Source of the DNA: Magnetococcales bacterium
GTDB lineage: Bacteria > Pseudomonadota > Magnetococcia > Magnetococcales > JADFYX01
Length of the DNA: 64,000 bases
Direction of reading: 5' to 3'
NCBI GenBank assembly: GCA_002753565.1
Contig: PEAM01000010.1
Coordinates: 1 to 64,000, forward strand
Positions 54,781-62,761 of the stretch are shown here, one piece after another. Within the stretch, counting starts at the first letter, position 1. Each line of letters starts with the position of its first letter. The position numbers were made by a program, and so were the translations under genes. Under the pieces are notes generated by a model, which saw nothing but the letters and a program-made list of their open reading frames with translations, was not told the DNA's origin and ran no database searches.

Positions 54781-55614
54781 TTAGTAGTGCCTGGGGGCTT
54801 CACGCTTAATGCCGAGTCCCATGTTGGGCGGGTTGCTGCCCATGTATTCTGGGATGTCAGGAAACTGCTTTTGCAGAGCAGGATCAGTCAGCTCTCCCAG
54901 CTCAGGTAGATTTTCGTTGGAACCGTCAGCCTGGGCTACCCGTTTTTGGTAGGCAGCAGCCGGCTTGAAGAACATGTGAGCAAACTTGGACCAGCGTACA
55001 CCGCCAAACAGTACGGTGGCAGAGAGCAAAAACAGAGAGAAGGCTGCCATCGTCAAGCTAGAGCCGGAGGACTGGAGGTAAGACCAGATCAGGCCGAAAA
55101 GTGTGGTGCCAATCAGGGAGAGGATAAAGGCGTCGCCCTTAACCACGGTACTCCAGGATTGCCCTTCGGAGGAGCCGTTAACACGCAAGTAAAACCAGAA
55201 ATACAACCCGCCGGCGGAGACGCTCGCAGCACCCAGGTGCCACAGAACCGCAACCATGGGTGAGGTCTCAGCCGAGAAGATCAGGAGGAGAGTGGTCACC
55301 ATGAAAATGATGAAGCCCAACATCTTGCACATATGTGCTATACGGCGTTTCTGATTGTAGAACTCACCGGAAGTGAGTACATCCACGAGGAGGGTCTGGG
55401 TGGCGATAGAGAACTTATCGCTGTCGGTGAGATCTTTCTTACGATTCTGTTGGGCTTTTTCCGCATTTTGGAAAAAGTAGGTGGCACTTTTTTTGTGGAT
55501 CAGGTCAAGCACAACGCCTACGACGACCAGAGCGATCATAATAATCACATAGGTCTGCATGGCAGACTGCGGTATGAGTGACGAGAGTTCGGCAAAGGGG
55601 TTGCTACCAATCAT
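54781..55614 (-). CDS. aprM: AprM, membrane partner of APS reductase
   Basis: A 277-residue membrane protein in the aprM-aprB-aprA order known from sulfur-oxidising bacteria. It has about five to six membrane segments (one near 20-37, then LGFIIFMVTTLLLIFSAE, a pair near 135-150, LSLIGTTLFGLIW, and MAAFSLFLLSATVLFGG). It is thought to link AprBA to the quinone pool. AAGGAG lies about ten bases before ATG 55614. The C-terminal cytoplasmic tail ends in a proline-rich stretch. Confidence 0.88.
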   Translation of the reverse strand: MIGSNPFAELSSLIPQSAMQTYVIIMIALVVVGVVLDLIHKKSATYFFQNAEKAQQNRKKDLTDSDKFSIATQTLLVDVLTSGEFYNQKRRIAHMCKMLGFIIFMVTTLLLIFSAETSPMVAVLWHLGAASVSAGGLYFWFYLRVNGSSEGQSWSTVVKGDAFILSLIGTTLFGLIWSYLQSSGSSLTMAAFSLFLLSATVLFGGVRWSKFAHMFFKPAAAYQKRVAQADGSNENLPELGELTDPALQKQFPDIPEYMGSNPPNMGLGIKREAPRHY

Positions 55615-56132
55615 GGTCTGATTTCTCCTTGGGCAGAAGGTCCTGACTGCATTGAAATGAACTAATTACCAGTTTATTACTATATCATAAATTACTAATA
55701 CAACCAGATAGAGTGGGTACTGTCAAGTTGTTATCTGTACGGCCCCATCATGGCACTGTCGGCTGGGGCTTGTCGTCAGGTTCAAGGGACGGTGGCACGA
55801 CTCCAACCCGGTCTTGATCAACCCAAAAAAGGGACTGATTTTCACAAGGAACAGGGAGTGGCGCCGAAAAGCAGTGTCGTCTACATTTGCTTGAGGCGGA
55901 ATCTGCCCCCCTCGGCCCCCATAAATTCCATCATGTGGCTCCTGCATACTCCGTCTGGACCGAAAATACAGGATATTTTTGTGTTGTCAAGTTACCATCT
56001 AGCCGGACCCATAATAAATTTAGACTCTCACAAACGCTCCCTCTCTCTATGACGGTTTTGTGCTGTTGCAGAGCCTCTTATCTTAAATGCTTTATCGCCA
56101 CCATCCACGTGATGCTAAGAGCTTGCTTCTCT
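55615..56132. other. Large gap before the apr operon, no gene assigned
   Basis: This 518-base gap holds the apr promoter region at its left end; the first 100 bases are AT-rich on the minus strand. From about 55740 to 56050 both strands have frames of 75-100 codons, but neither has a convincing start, codon pattern or known motif. The region may hold a decayed gene. Confidence 0.45.
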
Positions 56133-57191
56133 TTAATGAAAGAGTCGGTCTCGCAGTCTTTTAAGTAACGCTGCAAAGCGGTCAGCCGGACTTTGCGGAT
56201 GAAATGCGTTCCCGCACCCCAAGACCCAGCGTTTCCGACATTGGGACATCCAGAACCGCTTGTAAGGGTCGTTCCCTGTAAGGAAATCGATCTCCTGTAC
56301 ATGATCAACGTCGATGACATGCTCCATCAGGAATCGGGTAAGAATGGAGCCTGGCGAATAGCTTTTCCAGCTTTGGTCATAAGCGAGCCTGAAAATACTC
56401 GCCTTGTGATGGGCCACAAACCAGAGTTGAGCGGCGGCAGGTTGCCCGGCAACATAGAGAATGGCAAGCCTTAGCCAACCTTGCTCTGCCAGTCGGTCGA
56501 CCAACCCCGGAATAAGGCCGGCATGATGTTCGGTTCCCTGCCAGCTGACACGAAAGACTGTCTGAAAATCTGCCACTGCCTGCTGCAGGTCGTCACGTAC
56601 AAAAAGACGGATATGGTAGCCATGCTCACGGGCCAGCTTTCGGCTTTTGCGGGCGATGGTGTTGCGCAACGAAGCGGGACGGGCGGCCATGTACTGCTCA
56701 AAAGATGCCTCTTGCAGAGTATGAACCCAATTGAAGATACGAAAATAGCGATAGCATTTTAATCCGGCCGCCTCCATCGCCTGCTGCAAATGGTTCATGT
56801 TTTCGTCATCGCTATCAACAGGGAGGAAGCGGTGAATACGGTTTGGCAAGCGACGCAAACCATCAACCAGGCATAGGATACTGTTCTTTTGCTCTCTCTC
56901 TGCCAGTAGTAGCGAATAGAGAGGGCTGACGTGGCTGCTTAACGGCTCGTAATTGCCATCTGGCCGGGTAGTCAGTGGTAGGATAGCAAGCATATGCTCA
57001 CCTTTCTCCACACAAGCTAAAAACAGGGTCTGATCTTTCCCTATCGACGTAGCGGCCAGATTTTCGAACCAGGGGCGTGAGAGGAACAGGCTCTTCTCTG
57101 CCGCCTTGGCAAACAGTATATCGGCGCTGGCTGGTAGCTGATCCCATGCGCTGTAGCAGACAAATTGCATCTGACCTGTGATTCTCATCAT
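56133..57191 (-). CDS. CelD/BcsL-like GNAT acyltransferase
   Basis: A 352-residue protein of the CelD-like (FemAB-related) GNAT group, often found in polysaccharide or cellulose synthesis loci. Core blocks are ARPASLRNTIARKSRKLA, FQTVFRVSWQGTEHHAGLIPG, LAILYVAGQPAAAQLWFV and SPGSILTRFLMEHVID, which include the acyl-CoA binding turn. The acceptor is unknown and no polysaccharide genes are in the window. Two neighbouring ATGs (57191, 57188) are possible starts. It is not obviously part of an operon. Confidence 0.72.
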   Translation of the reverse strand: MMRITGQMQFVCYSAWDQLPASADILFAKAAEKSLFLSRPWFENLAATSIGKDQTLFLACVEKGEHMLAILPLTTRPDGNYEPLSSHVSPLYSLLLAEREQKNSILCLVDGLRRLPNRIHRFLPVDSDDENMNHLQQAMEAAGLKCYRYFRIFNWVHTLQEASFEQYMAARPASLRNTIARKSRKLAREHGYHIRLFVRDDLQQAVADFQTVFRVSWQGTEHHAGLIPGLVDRLAEQGWLRLAILYVAGQPAAAQLWFVAHHKASIFRLAYDQSWKSYSPGSILTRFLMEHVIDVDHVQEIDFLTGNDPYKRFWMSQCRKRWVLGCGNAFHPQSPADRFAALLKRLRDRLFH

Positions 57192-57387
57192 TTTTTTTCA
57201 CCCTATTCATTCCGCATCTCCGGGATCTGCGAAAAAAACAAATCGCTGATAACCGCCCCTGTAGAGGCTGAAAAGGTTTGGTTCGTCTTTCAGGCAGGGG
57301 GTGAAAAATGGGCTGCAGATCTCTGGGTGTCAAGCCAGTGACGCGCGCATAACAACCGCATTACAACTAATGTCTACTACCAGAAAG

Positions 57388-57505
57388 TTATCCACAGTTT
57401 GTACATTTAATGTATATCATGGATTGTTGATATTTATATCAAGCCTCACCAGTCAGATCTTTGTTTGGCATATTTTTGCAATGATATTATCAATTTATAT
57501 TGATA
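57388..57505. other. AT-rich region with perfect DnaA box and three dyads
   Basis: A perfect DnaA box TTATCCACA lies at 57388-57396. It is followed within 110 bases by three palindromes: TACATT-T-AATGTA (57402-57414), TTGATAT-TT-ATATCAA (57427-57442) and TATCAAT-TTAT-ATTGATA (57488-57505), in strongly AT-rich sequence. This lies in the 425-base gap between the GNAT and VRR-NUC genes. It could be a minor replication-related or DnaA-regulated site. Only one DnaA box was seen, so a full origin is not supported. Confidence 0.5.
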
Positions 57506-57616
57506 TTTTCAGAATATGGACAGGCCAGTTGTCAGATAGTAACGAGAGGTTTTCAGAGAGGCTGGCCAGACAAAGGGTCGGAAGAGAGAGCCAGCAACAG
57601 CTCTCTTTGGACCTCT

Positions 57617-58195
57617 TTAGCCTTTTGTTGCCTTCAGAATCGCTGGGTTGTTGAATACATCGATCTGAATTTTCCCACTGATATAATCAAGCAACACATT
57701 TTGGGCAACACCCCAGCCATAACATACAACGGCAAGATATCCCTGTTTAGCAAGATTGCCAGCCCACTCTTGTTGTGTTTGCTGCCAAGTACCGCCACCG
57801 GGTGCCTTCATTTCGACAAAGAGACCGTGAAAGCCACCTCTGGCAATCGGGAATATGATATCTGGAAAGCCAGACTTAACCCCTTCAGCCTTCATTTTGC
57901 CCGCGACAGCTTTAAGCCGATGTCCACCATTTGGGATCGCCGCCAGCAGGCTTAACTCTGGGATGGCTTTAGAGCTTATCTCTGCCCACTCAAAAAGCGC
58001 GACCTGCTCGCTGTGCTCGGAAGGGGCGACTTTGATCAAGCTTTTTCGGGATCTGCTCTTTCGAACAGCCCCTTTGCCTGCTAGAGGATGTCGAGTGGCA
58101 TCGAAGCTCTTCAACATTCCCTGTCGTGTTGCGCTCTTGCTTGAAGAAGAGAGCTGAAATAATTGTGCTTCACTCAATCGGACAGAACTGGCCAT
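57617..58195 (-). CDS. VRR-NUC domain nuclease
   Basis: A 192-residue protein with a basic N-terminal region and a C-terminal VRR-NUC domain (about residues 60-170), a PD-(D/E)XK-like nuclease often carried by phages and mobile elements. The characteristic blocks are LLAAIPNGGHRLKAVAGKMK, EGVKSGFPDIIFPIARGGF and HGLFVEMKAPGGG, where D, E and K build the catalytic site. Such enzymes can cut branched DNA. Its location between a GNAT gene, a DnaA-box region and the CRISPR operon suggests an accessory region. No phage genes accompany it. Confidence 0.85.
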   Translation of the reverse strand: MASSVRLSEAQLFQLSSSSKSATRQGMLKSFDATRHPLAGKGAVRKSRSRKSLIKVAPSEHSEQVALFEWAEISSKAIPELSLLAAIPNGGHRLKAVAGKMKAEGVKSGFPDIIFPIARGGFHGLFVEMKAPGGGTWQQTQQEWAGNLAKQGYLAVVCYGWGVAQNVLLDYISGKIQIDVFNNPAILKATKG

Positions 58196-58419
58196 GGAGC
58201 CTCATTGAATCGGGAAAAACCAACCTTTAAAATGACTTGACAAAGGGGTGTGGATCCCAAATTTTTGACACAACCTACCCCTTTCACGGTAAGGGTGGCA
58301 AGATGGATACCAAGAGTGGGTCTTGCAGCTGTTTTGATGGTAAACGGCGACTAGAGCAAAGAGAGCCACCAAGGCTCTACTGCTCCATTGGGTGGAATAG
58401 AGATGATTAGAGGAGGGAA

Positions 58420-58440
58420 GGGAGGGCTTTCAGCCCTCCC
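58420..58440. repeat. Short G/C-rich inverted repeat
   Basis: GGGAGGGCT (58420-58428) and AGCCCTCCC (58432-58440) form a perfect nine-base stem with a three-base loop, 52 bases after the nitroreductase stop on the minus strand. It resembles the units at 48.2 kb in style and may act as a terminator or repeat. The rest of the 296-base gap 58196-58491 shows no gene. Confidence 0.55.
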
Positions 58441-58491
58441 AGGGGGTTACGGTACAAACGTCAACGGGAAAAACAGTGTTTTTTGTTGGTA

Positions 58492-59082
58492 TCAGACCAA
58501 TGAACAGGCATCATCAAAATCCAGACGTGGACTTCTGGGAAACAGCAGGCTGGCGTCTCCATAGCCGAGGTTGCACAAGAAGTTGGATTTGATGCGCCCT
58601 TCAGGAAAGAACGCCTGATCGACCATGTTGTTGTCAAATCCTGACATGGGACCACAATCCAGGCCGATTGATCTTGCCGCCAGCATAAAATAAGCACTTT
58701 GTAATGTGCCGTTCAAGAAAGCGGTATGGGCAATTTTTTTCTCATTCCCAACAAACCAGGATCGGGCGTCTGTGTGCGGAAAGAGCTTTGGCAGGGTGTC
58801 GGGGAAATCCAGATCGTGGGCCAGGATTGCGGTTACGGGAGCGGTCATGGTCTTCTCTACGTTACCCTCTTGCAAAGCTGGTTTTAGTCGTTGCCGACCC
58901 TCTGAGGTGCGGATGAACACCACCCGCAGTGGGCAACAGTTGGCGCTGGTCGGGCCATACCTGGTCAACGTATAAAGCTCTTTGAGTTGCTCGTCGCTGA
59001 CCGGTTTTTTCAGCCAACCATTTTGGCTGCGTGCAGCCCGAAACAGAAGATCCCTTGATTGGTCGTCCAGTGTATTTGCCAT
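58492..59082 (-). CDS. RutE/HadB-type nitroreductase family protein
   Basis: A 196-residue FMN-dependent nitroreductase-fold protein closest to RutE (malonic semialdehyde reductase). Family features are RAARSQNGWLKKPVSDEQL, RYGPTSANCCPLRVVFIR, and the C-terminal FFPEGRIKSNFLCNLGYGD. It should reduce a small semialdehyde or nitro compound using NAD(P)H; no other rut genes are nearby, so the substrate is open. AGAGGAG eight bases before ATG 59082 decides the start over a 15-codon extension. Confidence 0.85.
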   Translation of the reverse strand: MANTLDDQSRDLLFRAARSQNGWLKKPVSDEQLKELYTLTRYGPTSANCCPLRVVFIRTSEGRQRLKPALQEGNVEKTMTAPVTAILAHDLDFPDTLPKLFPHTDARSWFVGNEKKIAHTAFLNGTLQSAYFMLAARSIGLDCGPMSGFDNNMVDQAFFPEGRIKSNFLCNLGYGDASLLFPRSPRLDFDDACSLV

Positions 59083-59126
59083 GTGATTTACTCCTCTATC
59101 AGCCGTAAAGGGACTCAAAATCATCA

Positions 59127-59178
59127 AACCTGGATTAAATCGTTAAGAAGCACCGCTTCCAACTGCCGAATCCAGGTT
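59127..59178. repeat. AACCTGGATT inverted repeat in the pre-CRISPR gap
   Basis: AACCTGGATT (59127-59136) and AATCCAGGTT (59169-59178) are a perfect inverted pair 32 bases apart. The half-site is shared with the hairpin at 14970 and single copies near 19135 and 43558. The 543-base gap 59083-59625 has no convincing gene; its last 110 bases are AT-rich and should contain the cas promoter (TATAAA at 59584-59589, poor -35). Confidence 0.5.
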
Positions 59179-59625
59179 AAAGTACAACTACTCTCTGGTG
59201 GGTATGTTGACATTCAGCCCAAAACCGCACAACCCGTTCTGGTTTTTGCCAAGTCAAACCGTATCCTGCTTGAGATGGTTATTAAAAAAGGCCGGTATTC
59301 TTTCCCATGATTACTCGGCGTTATCCTCGCCCTAACAAGAGCCGGTGGGGTTGGCGAAGGCATGATCCACTCATCCCGAGAAGAAAACACCCCAACACCG
59401 GCCCATCTCATGGATTTTATTCACTCTTCAAACTATCTCCTTATCATCAACAGGTCAACCATTGCAGTCACTCCTGCCCAGCCTCTTGACTACCGCTAAA
59501 GAGGATTATGGATTGGGTTATGGGGGAGAAACAAAAAAAAGATTTTTTAAAAACAAACAGTTTTAGTGTCGTTATTATATTGGTATAAAAGATAAGTTAA
59601 ACATCCAGCAGGATATAGTTATCCC

Positions 59626-62043
59626 ATGACAGAGAGACCTTTTGGTTTTATTGCCCATTATCGCAAAAAAGAAGACAGCATACAGAGGCTTGATGAGCAT
59701 CTGATTGGGGTCGGATTTTTAGCTGGTAAACAGTGTGCCAAAATTGGCCTGCAATCGGTGGGGGAGCTGCTGGGGCTGCTGCACGATTTTGGCAAGTACA
59801 GTGATGATTTTCAAAACTATCTGCATTCCGCCACCGGACAGCTTGATCCTGATGGCGATAACTGGGTCGACGCTCTCTCCCTTAAAGGCAAAATAGACCA
59901 TTCCACGGCTGGCGCACAACTCATCTGGAATAACTGGTCTCGCTATGGAGAAAAGGGCCGTTTGGCGGGGCAGATTGTAGCGTTGTGTGTGGCTTCGCAC
60001 CATAGCGGCTTGATCGACTGCTTGACTCCGGAAGGTGAGAACGGCTTTCAAAAACGGATAGATAAAGCGAAGGAAAAAACCCATCTGCAGGTGTGCCAAT
60101 CCCACGCCGATGACGCCATACGCCAGCGCATCGAGCATCTTGGCAATTTGGAACATTTAAAACAGTTTCTTCAAAGCCTTACCCCCATTGTAACGATCGA
60201 ACGCCCTTTACAGCGTGATCTCTATCTCGGTCTGTTAACGCGTTTTATTTTTAGCGCTCTGATTGATGCCGATCGTCAGGATAGTGCCGATTTTGAGATC
60301 CCTGAAAACCGCAAACAGCGTCAGCCGGAAAAACCAGACTGGTCGGTCAGCGTCCAGAGGCTAAACAGTGCGCTGGCAAACTGGCCAGACACGACTCCCA
60401 TTGATGCAATACGTCGGCACATTTCACACAACTGCCAAAAGAGAGCCCATGAACCGAGAGGGCTATACACCCTCACGGTGCCAACCGGTGGTGGCAAGAC
60501 CCTCGCCAGCCTCCGTTTTGCGCTGCACCATGCAGAAAAACATCTTATGGATCGCATTATCATCATCATTCCCTATACATCCATTATTGAGCAGAATGCT
60601 GCGGCCATTCGCGAACTCTTAGAGCAAGAGGGGGATCCCTGGCCATGGGTACTGGAACAGCACTCAAACCTGGAACCCCAGCAGCAGACCTGGCATGGCA
60701 AACTGGCCAGCGAAAACTGGAGCGCTCCGCTTGTTCTGACCACCATGGTGCAGTTTCTCGAAACCCTGTTTTCTGGTGGAACCCGCAGTGTGCGACGGTT
60801 ACATCAACTGGCCAATAGCGTGTTGATTTTTGATGAGATCCAAACCTTGCCGGTTCGCTCTATCCACCTCTTTTGCAACGCCCTCAATTTTTTGGTAGAC
60901 CATGCTCAAACCACCGCTCTGCTCTGCACCGCCACTCAGCCACGTCTGCATCAACTGAAACAGCCGGAGAGGGGTGCGTTGAATCTGGACCCCGCCAAGG
61001 AACTGGTCGGTGATGTCGACAAGCTGTTCAGGCAGCTCAATCGGGTCGCCCTGATCGACAGACGAAAAACCTCGGGTTGGTCATGCAGCGAACTCTCAGA
61101 GCTGGCACAACAGCAACTGGCAGAAACAGGCAGTTGTCTGGTAATCGTCAACACCAAAAGGTGGGCAAAAAACCTTTTTCTTGCCTGCGCAGAACAGGTG
61201 GAGATGGCCACCCTGTTTCATCTCTCCACCCACCAGTGTCCCAGCCATCGAAAAACACTGTTTACAACCATTCGTCAACGGCTTGAGGCAGGGTTGCCGG
61301 TACTCTGCATCAGCACCCAGCTTATTGAGGCAGGTGTCGATATCGACTTTTCAACTGTCATTCGTTTTCTGGCGGGAATGGACTCCATTGCCCAGGCAGC
61401 CGGGCGCTGTAATCGTCACGGTCGGCGAGAACAGGGTCAGGTGCTGATTGTTAATCCAGACAGGGAGTCACTTGCCAAACTCCACGACATTCGCATAGGG
61501 CGTGATGTGGCCCAACGAGTGATGGAGGAGTTCAGTACCGACCAGTGGTTAACGCCGCGTGTGATGGATCGCTATTTTGATCTTTATTATTTTAATCGTA
61601 GCCTTGATATGTGCTATGTTGTAAAAGGATCGAATGATTCGTTGTTAAATTGGCTTGGAAGCAACCAAAAGAATAGTGGATACCAAGAGGTGGGGGTGCC
61701 AAAACTACAACAATCCTTTGGGAGTGCAGGCAGACATTTTCAGTCGATTGATGCTCCCACCCAACCGGTGCTTATCTCCTATGGGGATGGCAAAAAGATT
61801 ATTGAGGAGCTGTGTGCTATCAGCAAACAGTTCGATCCAAATCGCTATCGGCAACGGCTGAGAGCCGCTCAACCCTATAGCGTCAACCTGTTTCATCATG
61901 AACAACAACAATTGGTTCAGGCCGGAGCACTACATGAAATGGGTCAAGGTGAAGGGCTCTATTATTTAGATGAACGCCACTACAGTCAGACTTTCGGTGT
62001 CAGTGAAGAGCCGGTGGCTGGGATGGGTTTTATCATGATTTAG
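59626..62043 (+). CDS. cas3: Type I-C CRISPR helicase-nuclease Cas3
   Basis: An 805-residue Cas3 with N-terminal HD nuclease and superfamily 2 helicase. HD residues H53-D54 lie in LLHDFGKYSDDF, with H25 upstream and SHHSG near residue 126. The helicase has Walker A PTGGGKT (286-292), the DEIQ box at 403-406, LCTATQPRL, and the C-terminal motifs STQLIEAGVDIDF and QAAGRCNRHGR. It unwinds and degrades DNA after recruitment by Cascade. It leads the cas operon, ten bases before cas5c; a promoter should lie in the AT-rich gap upstream. Confidence 0.95.
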   Translation: MTERPFGFIAHYRKKEDSIQRLDEHLIGVGFLAGKQCAKIGLQSVGELLGLLHDFGKYSDDFQNYLHSATGQLDPDGDNWVDALSLKGKIDHSTAGAQLIWNNWSRYGEKGRLAGQIVALCVASHHSGLIDCLTPEGENGFQKRIDKAKEKTHLQVCQSHADDAIRQRIEHLGNLEHLKQFLQSLTPIVTIERPLQRDLYLGLLTRFIFSALIDADRQDSADFEIPENRKQRQPEKPDWSVSVQRLNSALANWPDTTPIDAIRRHISHNCQKRAHEPRGLYTLTVPTGGGKTLASLRFALHHAEKHLMDRIIIIIPYTSIIEQNAAAIRELLEQEGDPWPWVLEQHSNLEPQQQTWHGKLASENWSAPLVLTTMVQFLETLFSGGTRSVRRLHQLANSVLIFDEIQTLPVRSIHLFCNALNFLVDHAQTTALLCTATQPRLHQLKQPERGALNLDPAKELVGDVDKLFRQLNRVALIDRRKTSGWSCSELSELAQQQLAETGSCLVIVNTKRWAKNLFLACAEQVEMATLFHLSTHQCPSHRKTLFTTIRQRLEAGLPVLCISTQLIEAGVDIDFSTVIRFLAGMDSIAQAAGRCNRHGRREQGQVLIVNPDRESLAKLHDIRIGRDVAQRVMEEFSTDQWLTPRVMDRYFDLYYFNRSLDMCYVVKGSNDSLLNWLGSNQKNSGYQEVGVPKLQQSFGSAGRHFQSIDAPTQPVLISYGDGKKIIEELCAISKQFDPNRYRQRLRAAQPYSVNLFHHEQQQLVQAGALHEMGQGEGLYYLDERHYSQTFGVSEEPVAGMGFIMI

Positions 62044-62053
62044 GAGGAGATCT

Positions 62054-62761
62054 GTGGATAACCGCATTAGCTTTAAGGTGAGTGGTCGATATGCCCTGTT
62101 TACCGATCCTGTTTCACGGGTGGGAGGCGAGAAGTGCAGCTACCATCTGCCTACCTACGAGGCGATCAAGGGTGTTGTCAAGTCGATCTACTGGAAACCC
62201 ACTCTGGTCTGGATCGTCGACCGGGTAAGGGTCATGAAACCACTGCGTACCCAGACCAAAGGGACCAAACCGATCAAATTTCAGTCTTCCGGCAACGATC
62301 TGGCCATCTACACTTTTTTGCGTGATGTTGAATATCAGGTCGAAGCCCATTTTGAGTGGAACCCATATCGGCCTGAACTCAAAGCGGACCGCAACCCCAG
62401 AAAGCATCTCGCTATTGCCCAACGCATGGTTGAACGGGGCGGACGGCAGGATGTTTTTCTGGGCAGCCGTGACTGTCAGGGTTATGTGGAATCCTGTGAA
62501 TTTGGTGCGGGAGAAGGGGCCTATGATGGGATTGAGGAGCTGGGATTTGGCCTGATGTTTCATGGCTTTGACTACCCCGATGAAACCGGAGAAGAGGCGC
62601 TGGGCAGTCGCTTTTGGCACGCCACTCTGCGTCACGGTCTGATCGACTTTCCACGACCTGAGGCCTGCACGATTCGCCGCCACATTCGACCGATGCGGGC
62701 TAAGCGATTTGAACTGAACGCAAGTCAACTACCTGTGACCCACGAGGAGAGTCGGTTATGA
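62054..62761 (+). CDS. cas5c: Type I-C Cas5 (Cas5c/Cas5d)
   Basis: A 235-residue Cas5 of the type I-C branch, in which Cas5 cuts pre-crRNA because Cas6 is absent. The start SGRYALFTDPVSRVGGEKCSY and the blocks YEAIKGVVKSIYWKPTL, TFLRDVEYQVEAHF and HLAIAQRMVERGGRQDVFLG match the family closely. GTG 62054 follows AGGAGG. Its stop overlaps the cas8c start (ATGA), so the proteins of the complex are made together. Confidence 0.93.
   Translation: MDNRISFKVSGRYALFTDPVSRVGGEKCSYHLPTYEAIKGVVKSIYWKPTLVWIVDRVRVMKPLRTQTKGTKPIKFQSSGNDLAIYTFLRDVEYQVEAHFEWNPYRPELKADRNPRKHLAIAQRMVERGGRQDVFLGSRDCQGYVESCEFGAGEGAYDGIEELGFGLMFHGFDYPDETGEEALGSRFWHATLRHGLIDFPRPEACTIRRHIRPMRAKRFELNASQLPVTHEESRL

Noticed and set aside
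55750-56052. Plus-strand 100-codon frame in the gap before apr
   Set aside because: No plausible ribosome binding site, unusual composition and an equally open opposite frame; treated as non-coding or decayed.
57427-57442. TTGATATTTATATCAA as an FNR/ANR box
   Set aside because: FNR sites have four bases between TTGAT and ATCAA; here there are six, and neighbouring genes give no reason for oxygen control.
59083-59625. CRISPR repeats or leader in front of cas3
   Set aside because: No regularly spaced direct repeats of 30-37 bases are visible; type I-C arrays normally follow cas2, which is outside the window.
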